DNA of 5,105 nucleotides from an uncultured Collinsella sp. (lineage in GTDB: Bacteria; Actinomycetota; Coriobacteriia; Coriobacteriales; Coriobacteriaceae). Below, piece after piece: positions 1-5,066 of this stretch (position 1 is its first letter; each line of letters starts with the position of its first letter). The DNA is taken from positions 1-5,105 of the forward strand of contig CAADVE010000094.1 in the NCBI GenBank assembly GCA_900752425.1, in the 5' to 3' direction. The position numbers were made by a program, and so were the translations under genes. The notes beneath the pieces are model-generated. The model was not told where the DNA came from. It made no database searches and was given only the letters and a program-made list of their open reading frames with translations.

Positions 1-2
1 AC

Positions 3-20
3 TTTCACCAACTGCGCTAA
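3..20 (-). repeat. IS21 left-end transposase-binding repeat
   Basis: The bases TTTCACCAACTGCGCTAA are the inverted counterpart of the right-end repeats at 2092-2109 and 2137-2154. Read on the minus strand they give TTAGCGCAGTTGGTGAAA. IS21-family ends carry such multiple subterminal repeats as IstA binding sites. This is probably the inner left repeat; an outer copy and the terminal TG should lie just left of the window. Confidence 0.8.
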
Positions 21-37
21 CGGAACTATGCTCCGAT

Positions 38-59
38 CGGGTATCCGACCCGGGAGGAG
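38..59 (+). promoter_or_regulatory. Hairpin abutting the istA ribosome binding site
   Basis: CGGGT (38-42) and ACCCG (48-52) form a perfect 5-bp stem with a 5-nt loop. The stem's last base is the first G of the purine-rich Shine-Dalgarno sequence GGGAGGAG (52-59), which sits 6 nt before the istA ATG at 66. The strong ribosome site decides the start. The hairpin could modestly limit istA translation, but this is inference. No clear promoter was identified in the 65 visible leader bases, and one may lie in the missing left tip. Confidence 0.5.
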
Positions 60-65
60 CGGGAT

Positions 66-1298
66 ATGGAGCGAAACGTAATGGGAGAGCTGAACGTCTA
101 CAGGGGGTCCGGCGCGAAACCGAACTTCAGCGAGATCGCGAGGAGGCACGGCATGGACCGGCACACGGTCGCCAAGTACTGGCGGGATGGCGAGTCCGCC
201 GCCGACGGGAGGTCCGCGAGGGGCAGCGCCTTCGACCCGCTCGAGGAGGTGATCCGCGCGAAGGCCCAGCTGCCCGGCATGACCAAGATGGCCGTGTACG
301 CGTTCCTGCGCGAGGGCCGCGGGGAGGGGCTGCCCGGGTACGGCGCCTTCACCGCATGGTGCCGGGCCCGCGACGTGCCATTCGGAGGCGCGGGCGGCCG
401 CGAGCCGCACCCGCGGTTCGAGACGCCCCCGGGCAGGCAGCTGCAGTTCGACTGGAAGGAGGGCATGAGGCTCGTCGACTCGGAGGGCGAGGTCTTCGAG
501 TTCAGCGTGTTCACCGCGACGCTCGGCTACTCCCGGAAGCACCGCTTCATACCGGTCAGGAGCCGCACGCTCGACGACCTGCTGTCCTGCCTGCTCGCCA
601 CCTTCACCCGCCTCGGCGGCGTCCCGGAGGAGTGCATCACGGACAACATGTCGTGCCTGGTGACCGTCTCTGGCCGCAGGAGGACCAGGCAGGAGAGGGC
701 GTGGCGGTTCGCGCGGGAGGCCGGCTTCGAGCTCAGGCTCTGCGCGCCGCGCTCGCCGCAGACCAAGGGCAAGGACGAGTCGGCCAACCGCTTCCTGAAC
801 CGCCTGCTCGCCTACGGCGGCGAGTTCACCGGGTGGGGCGGCCTCGCCGAGGCGGTGGCCCGGGTCGAGGCCCAGGCAAACTCGGAGCCGAACCGCACCA
901 CCGGCCTGCCGCCCGACGCGCTGTTCATGCGGGAGAAGGAGAGCCTGCGGCCCATCGGGAACCTCCGTCTCCTCGAGTCGATGGTGGGCGACGTGAGCGT
1001 CCAGACCGTCCCGCCGACCATGCTCGTCAGGGCCGCCGGCAGGGAGTGGTCCGTGCCCAGGCGCTGCATCGGCCGGCGCGTGAGCGTCGTGGCGATGCCC
1101 GGCGGCCAGGTCGTGGTGAGGATGGCCGGCGAGGAGGTCGCCGTCCACGACGCCGCGTCCGGGCCGTCGAGGCCCATCAACTACGACCCCGACCACTACG
1201 GGCAGGCCCTCGAGGGGAAGCGGGGCCTGGCCGACGCTGACATCGCCGAGGCCGCGCGCGCCAACCTCGCGCTGCTCGACTCGCTCGGAGGGGCGTGA
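66..1298 (+). CDS. istA: IS21-family transposase IstA
   Basis: This is the DNA-cleaving and strand-transfer enzyme of the IS. Residues about 18-40 read as a helix-turn-helix (FSEIARRHGMDRHTVAKYW) for binding the terminal repeats, and a second helical DNA-binding stretch follows at about 58-105. The retroviral-integrase-type core has the expected DDE residues: D129 in QLQFDW, D193 in ITDNM and E238 in KGKDES. The C-terminal part (about 315-365) looks like the small beta-rich domain usual in IstA. At 410 residues it is near the shorter end of what I expect for the family, and it shows no frameshift. The ATG at 66 is chosen because GGGAGGAG lies 6 nt upstream; an internal ATG at codon 6 is less well placed. 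Its TGA shares one base with the istB ATG, suggesting coupled translation. Arginine is often AGG, unlike the host-type gene thrE. Confidence 0.95.
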   Translation: MERNVMGELNVYRGSGAKPNFSEIARRHGMDRHTVAKYWRDGESAADGRSARGSAFDPLEEVIRAKAQLPGMTKMAVYAFLREGRGEGLPGYGAFTAWCRARDVPFGGAGGREPHPRFETPPGRQLQFDWKEGMRLVDSEGEVFEFSVFTATLGYSRKHRFIPVRSRTLDDLLSCLLATFTRLGGVPEECITDNMSCLVTVSGRRRTRQERAWRFAREAGFELRLCAPRSPQTKGKDESANRFLNRLLAYGGEFTGWGGLAEAVARVEAQANSEPNRTTGLPPDALFMREKESLRPIGNLRLLESMVGDVSVQTVPPTMLVRAAGREWSVPRRCIGRRVSVVAMPGGQVVVRMAGEEVAVHDAASGPSRPINYDPDHYGQALEGKRGLADADIAEAARANLALLDSLGGA

Positions 1299-2071
1299 TG
1301 GGCGCCGTCGCGGAGGGCAGCCCCTCGATCAGGGCGCAGGCGAACCTCTCCGCGCTCGGGCTGCACGAGATGGCGGCGTCCCTGCCCGACTACGTGAGGA
1401 TGGTCGCCGCGGGCGAGCGGGGCTTCGCCTCCGCCCTCGAGGAGATGACGCGCGTCGAGGTCGCCGCGCGGGAGGTCAGGATCACCAACCAGCGCATACG
1501 GTCGTCGGGGTTCCCCTACGTCAAGGGGCTGGCGGACTTCGACTGGGACTTCCAGCCGTCGGTCCCGCGCGCCGAGATCGAGGAGCTCGCGACCCTGAGG
1601 TTCGTCGAGCGGGCCGAGAACGTCCTGCTCGTGGGGAGCCCCGGCGTGGGCAAGACGCACCTCGCCGTCGCGCTGGGCATCGAGGCCGTCAGGGCGGGGC
1701 GCGAGGTCAGGTTCGTGGACTGCGCCCGGCTCGTCGAGGACCTGGAGGACGCCTCGTCGCGCGGCATCCTCAAGAAGAGGCTCAGGTACTACGCCCACTC
1801 GAGGCTGCTGATCATCGACGAGCTCGGCTACCTCGACGTCGGCAGCGCGGGCGCGGACCTGCTGTTCCAGCTGATATCGACGCGCTACGAGCAGCGCTCG
1901 ACGATCATCACCACCAACGTGGGGATCAGCGGCTGGGGCAGGGTGTTCGGGGACGACGTGGCGGCGAGCGCGATCGCGGACAGGGTGTGCCACCACTGCC
2001 ACCTGGTCAAGATAACCGGCAGGTCCTACAGGCTGAAGGACCTGCCGAGGGACGGCCCCGTCAAGCCGTGA
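1298..2071 (+). CDS. istB: IS21-family helper ATPase IstB
   Basis: IstB is the AAA+ ATPase (DnaC/DnaA-like clade) that assembles on target DNA, selects the insertion site and activates IstA. Residue numbers here count from the in-frame GTG at 1295, so subtract one for the ATG start. The sequence shows an N-terminal helical region (about 10-70), Walker A GSPGVGKTH (114-122), Walker B LLIIDELGYL (171-180), a sensor-1-like TTN (206-208) and a conserved Arg in AIADRV near residue 230. Length (about 257) is typical. I prefer the ATG at 1298 over the GTG at 1295: GGAGGGG at 1287-1293 lies 4 nt before the ATG but only 1 nt before the GTG. The TGATG overlap with istA is usual in the family. The gene ends inside the right terminal region; its TGA (2069-2071) abuts a degenerate copy of the terminal repeat. 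Confidence 0.95.
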   Translation: MGAVAEGSPSIRAQANLSALGLHEMAASLPDYVRMVAAGERGFASALEEMTRVEVAAREVRITNQRIRSSGFPYVKGLADFDWDFQPSVPRAEIEELATLRFVERAENVLLVGSPGVGKTHLAVALGIEAVRAGREVRFVDCARLVEDLEDASSRGILKKRLRYYAHSRLLIIDELGYLDVGSAGADLLFQLISTRYEQRSTIITTNVGISGWGRVFGDDVAASAIADRVCHHCHLVKITGRSYRLKDLPRDGPVKP

Positions 2072-2172
2072 CCGGAATCGGTGAAAAAGCGTTAGCGCAA
2101 CCGGTGAAACCGCCTTTGCGCGAACGGTGCGCCTGTTTAGCGAAACTGGTGAAAAATAGATTGACGCTAACA
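2071..2172 (+). repeat. IS21 right end with multiple terminal repeats
   Basis: Two good copies of the 18-bp repeat are at 2092-2109 (TTAGCGCAACCGGTGAAA) and 2137-2154 (TTAGCGAAACTGGTGAAA). A diverged half copy with CGGTGAAAAA lies near 2079-2088. The outermost bases, TGACGCTAACA (2162-2172), contain TTAGCG on the opposite strand and end in the terminal CA. They face the 2137 copy in inverted orientation. These are presumed IstA binding sites. Confidence 0.85.
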
Positions 2173-2633
2173 CGGCGGGCCAGGAACGCCAGGAGCCGCT
2201 GCTTCGCCGCCGCGAGCCTCGCGGTCGCCGCGTCGTGGGCCCCGGCGAGGTCCCTGAGCCCCTCGATCTCGGGGGACGGCACCCATACCGGGGTGACGTC
2301 GTGCGACAGTATCGCCTTGGCCATCCTGGCCGCGTCGTTGCGGTCGTTCTTGGACGAGAGGTCGGCCGCCGACCTCGGGACCTTGGAGACGGCCGCGACG
2401 ACGCAGTCGACGCCGAGCCCGGAGAGCTCCCTCTGCGGGGCGAAGCCGAGGTAGCCGCTCTCGTAGGCGGCGAGCGACGGGCCGGGGAAGCCCGACATCC
2501 ACTCCGCGACCTCGCCCCAGGGGTTGCCGCGGAACCTCCTCGTCACTGCCTCGCCCGTCTCCGCGTCGAGCGCGCAGACGGTGGTGGACCTGAGGTGTAC
2601 GTCCATTCCGAAGGCGGTAGAATATCTAGGCAC
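2173..2633 (-). pseudogene. IS110-family transposase, N-terminal fragment (DEDD domain only)
   Basis: The full enzyme is a bridge-RNA-guided recombinase. The fragment keeps the RuvC-like N-terminal domain with all four acidic residues: D11 (FGMDVH), E58 (AYESG), and D97 and D100 (KNDRNDA). These positions agree closely with the D, E, D, D of IS110 enzymes such as IS621. The C-terminal Tnp domain with the catalytic serine is absent because the IS21 element is inserted at codon 154. Beyond it the frame runs 36 more codons through the IS21 right end before stopping at 2061-2063, which would give a 190-residue chimera. The start is GTG at 2633-2631, preceded at 5 nt by GGGAGG; an ATG at codon 10 would remove the beginning of the first beta strand. 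Alone the product should be unable to recombine DNA. Codon use is AGG-rich, like istA. Confidence 0.85.
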
Positions 2634-2745
2634 GGGAGCCTCCCAACCTCGTTGCGGCGCGGCTGCGCCTCTGGCACTTCAACAACATTGTCGCAGCCCC
2701 GACCCGCGGTCACGAGCGGGGGCTCCTGTCGTTTCCGTGCCTTCG
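2629..2745 (-). ncRNA. Candidate structured leader / bridge RNA of the IS110 element
   Basis: Bases 2629-2640 (GGCACGGGAGCC, containing the complement of the GTG start) can pair with GGCTCC (2721-2726) and CGTGCC (2736-2741). This gives 12 base pairs with a 9-nt bulge that close the whole leader. Inside lie a hairpin CCCGC/GCGGG (2703-2707 with 2716-2720) and a hairpin GGCGC/GCGCC with a 4-nt loop (2656-2660 with 2665-2669), separated by roughly 30 unpaired bases. IS110-subgroup elements encode their bridge RNA in the end upstream of the transposase, which is the position seen here. The RNA would be shorter than the 177-nt IS621 example. Alternatively the fold only hides the GGGAGG site and start codon. 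No guide loops can be assigned without the donor and target ends. Confidence 0.4.
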
Positions 2746-2751
2746 GATTGG

Positions 2752-2780
2752 GTCATAGTGTCTGACTTATGCTCAACCTG
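2752..2780 (-). promoter_or_regulatory. Weak candidate promoter for the IS110 leader
   Basis: On the minus strand TATGAC (2757-2752) could be a -10 box, with CAGGTT (2780-2775) 17 bp upstream as a poor -35. Transcription would begin near 2745, just before the first arm of the leader structure. In the IS110 family the full promoter is often created only when the element circularises and the other end supplies the -35, so a poor -35 here would not be surprising. This is a weak match. Confidence 0.25.
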
Positions 2781-2974
2781 CGGCGCCATTTTTCTTGAAG
2801 GCACCTTGCTCGCTCTGGCGGGCTTTCGCTGTCCGTCCTCTATCTGCGGTGTTGCCCTGGTTGGCACTTAGGGACGTTCCTTTTCTGCCGGCACTTGGGG
2901 ACAGTCCTTGTCGTTGGGGATCTACCGACGCATTGGGGGTTTGCGCCTTCCATGCATGACAGCCGTCTCTTTTA
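2761..2974. other. Intergenic stretch with no convincing gene
   Basis: Open frames across this stretch are short, lack a good ribosome site and do not resemble a known protein. It holds a short inverted pair GGCGCC/GGCACC flanking a T-rich patch near 2783-2804 and the direct repeat described separately. It probably includes the junction between the IS110 end and host DNA, but I cannot fix that junction by eye. Confidence 0.5.
2863..2909 (+). repeat. 20-bp direct repeat of GGGACRKTCC type
   Basis: GGCACTTAGGGACGTTCCTT (2863-2882) and GGCACTTGGGGACAGTCCTT (2890-2909) match at 17 of 20 positions, starting 27 bp apart. Each contains a short GGGAC..TCC palindromic core. Intergenic repeats with this core are, from memory, common in Coriobacteriia and may be mobilised by REP-associated (Y1 HUH) transposases. 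No such transposase is in the window. Confidence 0.6.
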
Positions 2975-3003
2975 TGTTTCCTTTAGCCGTTCCTGCCTAG
3001 GAT
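2975..3003 (+). promoter_or_regulatory. Candidate promoter of the thrE gene
   Basis: TAGGAT (2998-3003) fits a -10 box, with TGTTTC (2975-2980) 17 bp upstream as a weak -35. Transcription would start near 3010, giving a leader of about 25 nt that contains only the ribosome site AAGGGAG. The -10 resembles the TAGGCT proposed before the DUF2798 gene. Confidence 0.4.
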
Positions 3004-3034
3004 GGGGGTTAGTCGGTAGGAAGGGAGCGTCTAT

Positions 3035-4603
3035 ATGGACGACGCGAGCGAGCGTTCAATCGAAGAGGACATGCTCGATCAGTTCAATTACTTTGATGAT
3101 GAGGACGAGGAGCTGATCGACCGTCGCGAGCCAGCGCCGCTTGATTCCTTTGATCTGGTCGATGAAGAGCCCGACGAGGACGAGGGCGAATCGGCGGAGC
3201 CCTCACAGCCTTCGCGCCTTGACTCGCTGCTTTCGAGAGCCCCCATGCACCACGGTGTCCGTGCCGGCGCGCTCCATATGAAAACTGACTGGCACCAGAT
3301 CGTGACGGCAGGCGATGAACTTGCCGTCGATGCGCCGCTCACCGATAAATCATCCATCATCTGCCGCACCGGTATGCTTATGCTCGCGAGCGGAACGGGT
3401 GCCTGGCGTGTTCGCGATACCATGAATCGTGTCGCCGCCGTACTCGGTGTGACCATCCACGTTGACTTAAGTCTCCTGTCGTTTGAGTGTACTTGCATCG
3501 AAGATGGTCACTGCTTTAATGAGGTCGTCAGCTTGCCCACAACGGGCGTCAATACCCATCGCATTTGGATGATGGAGAGTTTCCTCAAGGAAATCGAGAC
3601 CTATGGTCGTCGCTTCACGGTGCACGAGTATCACGAGATGCTCAAGACCGTTGAGAGTTCAAAACCTGATTACGCGCCTTGGCACCAGGGCCTTGCGGCG
3701 GCCTGCGCCTGTGGCGCCTTCGTTTTTTTGCTCGGCGGCGGCCCTATCGAGATGGCCTGCGCGTTCGTGGGCGCGGGTGTCGGCAACTTTGCCCGCTCCC
3801 ATATTCTCAAGCAAGGCCTTGGTCAGTTCAGCGCGCTGACGACCGGCGTTGCGCTCGCTTGCGTTTCGTATCTGCTGGCATTGCTCGGCCTTGGCCAGGT
3901 CATACCGGGGGCAATGTCGCACCAAGAAGGCTATATCGGCGCCATGCTCTTTGTGATTCCCGGCTTTCCACTCATTACGGCAGGCCTCGACATCGCTAAG
4001 CTCGACATGCGAAGCGGTATCGAGCGTCTTTCATATGCCGTATCGATTATTGTGATGGCGACCCTCGTAGGTTGGATGGTTGCCGAGTGTGTTGGCCTGG
4101 CGCCGGACGACTTTGCCCCACTGGGCCTTTCGCCGCTTGCCCTTACGCTCCTGCGCGTGGTGATGAGCTTCGTTGGCGTATTCGGCTTCTCGGTGATGTT
4201 CAACAGCCCGGTAAAGATGGCCGCGGCAGCTGGGCTGATCGGCGCCGTGTCCAATACCCTGCGTCTGACCCTTGTCGATGCGCCGACGATGATTCCCTTC
4301 CTGGGCCTCAGCACGGGAATGCCTCCCGAGGCAGCAGCGTTTATCGGCGCGCTGGTATCGGGTCTGCTGGCAAGCTTGGCCGAAGTCAAGCTCACCTACC
4401 CGCGCATCGCCCTCACGGTGCCTTCGATTGTCATTATGGTGCCCGGTCTGTATCTCTATCGCTCTATGTATTACATGTGCACCTTCGACACGGTCAATAT
4501 GCTCGGCTGGTTTGTGCGCGCAGTGCTCATCGTGGCGTTTTTGCCCGTTGGCCTGGGTGTGGCACGTACGCTCACCGACCCTCGCTGGCGTCACACCAGC
4601 TAA
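3035..4603 (+). CDS. Threonine/serine exporter family protein (ThrE)
   Basis: This is an inner-membrane transporter of the ThrE family, whose characterised member in Corynebacterium exports threonine and serine by proton-motive force. Residues 1-75 are hydrophilic and very acidic, with runs such as DDEDEE and DEEPDEDEGE, and are probably disordered. Residues about 105-205 form the cytosolic part of the first domain (ThrE_1), with the family-like block TGMLMLASGTGAWRVRDTM. About ten membrane segments follow, near 217-234, 236-254, 267-286, 299-318, 334-355, 368-388, 394-411, 431-449, 458-475 and 490-510; the last five form ThrE_2. The block FVIPGFPLITAGLDIAKLDM (306-325) is conserved in the family. 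Both halves are fused in one 522-residue chain, whereas some bacteria split them. The start is ATG 3035 with AAGGGAG 7 nt upstream. It stands alone and uses mostly CGC/CGT arginine codons. The exact substrate is inferred. Confidence 0.9.
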   Translation: MDDASERSIEEDMLDQFNYFDDEDEELIDRREPAPLDSFDLVDEEPDEDEGESAEPSQPSRLDSLLSRAPMHHGVRAGALHMKTDWHQIVTAGDELAVDAPLTDKSSIICRTGMLMLASGTGAWRVRDTMNRVAAVLGVTIHVDLSLLSFECTCIEDGHCFNEVVSLPTTGVNTHRIWMMESFLKEIETYGRRFTVHEYHEMLKTVESSKPDYAPWHQGLAAACACGAFVFLLGGGPIEMACAFVGAGVGNFARSHILKQGLGQFSALTTGVALACVSYLLALLGLGQVIPGAMSHQEGYIGAMLFVIPGFPLITAGLDIAKLDMRSGIERLSYAVSIIVMATLVGWMVAECVGLAPDDFAPLGLSPLALTLLRVVMSFVGVFGFSVMFNSPVKMAAAAGLIGAVSNTLRLTLVDAPTMIPFLGLSTGMPPEAAAFIGALVSGLLASLAEVKLTYPRIALTVPSIVIMVPGLYLYRSMYYMCTFDTVNMLGWFVRAVLIVAFLPVGLGVARTLTDPRWRHTS

Positions 4604-4636
4604 TTGGTGCAAGGGGGACGGGTTATTTTGCACCAA
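4604..4636 (+). repeat. Inverted repeat directly after thrE
   Basis: TTGGTGCAA (4604-4612) and TTGCACCAA (4628-4636) are perfect 9-bp arms around a 15-nt spacer containing GGGGGACGGG. The repeat begins at the base after the thrE stop codon. No T tract follows on either strand, so it is not a standard intrinsic terminator, although it may protect the mRNA 3' end. It looks like a member of a dispersed intergenic repeat family. Confidence 0.65.
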
Positions 4637-4709
4637 ATGAGTTGCGGTGAAATAGGGACTGAATTGCTGCTTAAAGGGTCAAAACAGTCCGTATTCCACC
4701 GCAACTTAT
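4637..4709 (+). repeat. Long imperfect inverted repeat, 25-bp arms
   Basis: The arms 4637-4661 and 4685-4709 match at 22 of 25 positions when one is reverse-complemented; one mismatch is a G-U pair in RNA. The core of the first arm is AGTTGCGGTGAAATAGGGAC, and the spacer is 23 nt. The GGGACTG/CAGTCC element at the loop side resembles the core of the repeats at 2863-2909. This suggests a related dispersed palindrome (REP/MITE-like). No coding frame is supported here. Confidence 0.75.
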
Positions 4710-4755
4710 GGGGTCGGGGGATTATCGGTGCCCTGCATCTTCATAAACTCAACGC

Positions 4756-4785
4756 TTACGAAGCGCATGCGTTTCGTGCTAGGCT
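4756..4785 (+). promoter_or_regulatory. Candidate promoter with palindromic operator in the spacer
   Basis: TTACGA (4756-4761) and TAGGCT (4780-4785), 18 bp apart, are plausible -35 and -10 boxes. Between them lies ACGAAGCGCATGCGTTTCGT (4758-4777), a 20-bp palindrome with a single mismatched pair of positions. This is the usual place for a dimeric repressor to block RNA polymerase. Transcription would start near 4792, run through the leader to the terminator at 4822-4872 and, if that is passed, into the gene at 4917. The regulator is unknown. Confidence 0.5.
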
Positions 4786-4821
4786 GGTTCCACCACATAA
4801 GTAGTCGCAGACGCGCGTACC

Positions 4822-4872
4822 ACGGGCGGGCGAGATGAAGTTCCAACAGCTCCATCTTGCCCGCCCGTTTTT
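4822..4872 (+). terminator. Strong intrinsic terminator
   Basis: ACGGGCGGGC (4822-4831) pairs perfectly with GCCCGCCCGT (4859-4868). Inside, a G-U pair and AGATG/CATCT (4833-4837 with 4853-4857) extend the stem to 16 bp around a 15-nt loop. Five Ts (4868-4872) follow. It works in the plus direction only. It could end read-through from thrE about 220 nt upstream, end a short RNA from the promoter near 4780, or attenuate the gene that starts 45 nt downstream. I see no obvious antiterminator pairing in the short leader. Confidence 0.8.
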
Positions 4873-4916
4873 GTTGCGTGGCGCCGCGGTACAACACAGA
4901 GAGGAATCTGCCCTTT

Positions 4917-5066
4917 ATGCCTATCAACAAACGAGAGAGCCTGCTGTTCACCTTTATCATGTGCTTTTGCATGGTGCTCTGGATGAGCATCTACAACGTT
5001 GCCCTGGGTAGTGTCGAGAAAGTTGGTGTAGAGCCCCATCCGAAGCGAGTCGGCCCGGCGTCCTAG
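4917..5066 (+). pseudogene. DUF2798 family membrane protein, broken after ~31 codons
   Basis: The first 31 codons look like the start of a DUF2798 protein, a small membrane protein family of unknown function: a charged start (MPINKRES) followed by one hydrophobic segment (residues 9-31) ending in MSIYNVALG. From memory, family members continue with a second membrane segment and a conserved block that is missing here. Instead 18 unrelated, hydrophilic residues follow to a TAG at 5064-5066. The change falls at about 5007, where an IS256-like end appears to begin. I chose the ATG at 4917 because GAGAGGA (4899-4905) lies 11 nt upstream, and because the longer frame to 4857 would start inside the terminator stem. 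Its job is unknown. Confidence 0.55.

Larger units (their letters stand above)
1..2172 (+). mobile_element. IS21-family insertion sequence, left tip outside window
   Basis: The element is recognised by the istA-istB gene pair in its standard order and by several copies of an 18-bp repeat (consensus near TTAGCGMAACYGGTGAAA) close to both ends in inverted orientation. The right boundary is placed after the CA at 2171-2172. IS21 elements usually end in 5'-TG...CA-3', the right end read inward begins TGTTAGCG, and the disrupted IS110 reading frame loses its family sequence exactly there. The left boundary is not visible: position 1 already lies inside the left terminal repeat region. Both genes look intact, so the element could be active. 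The target duplication (4-8 bp in this family) cannot be checked because the left flank is missing. Confidence 0.9.
2173..2760 (-). mobile_element. IS110-family element, 5' portion, interrupted by IS21
   Basis: This is the promoter-proximal part of an IS110-family insertion sequence: a non-coding end (about 2634-2760) plus the first 154 codons of its transposase. The inner boundary at 2172/2173 is the IS21 insertion point. The outer boundary is uncertain because IS110 elements generally lack obvious terminal inverted repeats. I set it near 2760, just beyond a possible -10 box, but it could lie anywhere from about 2745 to 2860. The rest of the element should resume left of window position 1 if nothing else was lost. 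Confidence 0.65.

Noticed and set aside
356..1240. 294-residue open frame overlapping istA in another frame
   Set aside because: Its product is Arg/Pro/Gly-rich, a typical shadow of a high-GC gene, and istA has clear catalytic motifs in its own frame.
1196..2173. 325-residue minus-strand frame opposite istB
   Set aside because: Low-complexity Arg/Asp/Leu/Pro composition with no motif. It is the antisense shadow of istB, which has Walker A and B.
4031..4636. 201-residue minus-strand frame opposite thrE
   Set aside because: Unlike any membrane or soluble protein I recognise and rich in His/Arg. It arises from the codon structure of thrE, which is strongly supported.
4835..5010. Frame starting with ATG inside the terminator stem (MKFQQLHLARPF...)
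   Set aside because: It begins within the stem, overlaps the DUF2798 frame and has no family features. The DUF2798 frame with its membrane segment is better supported.
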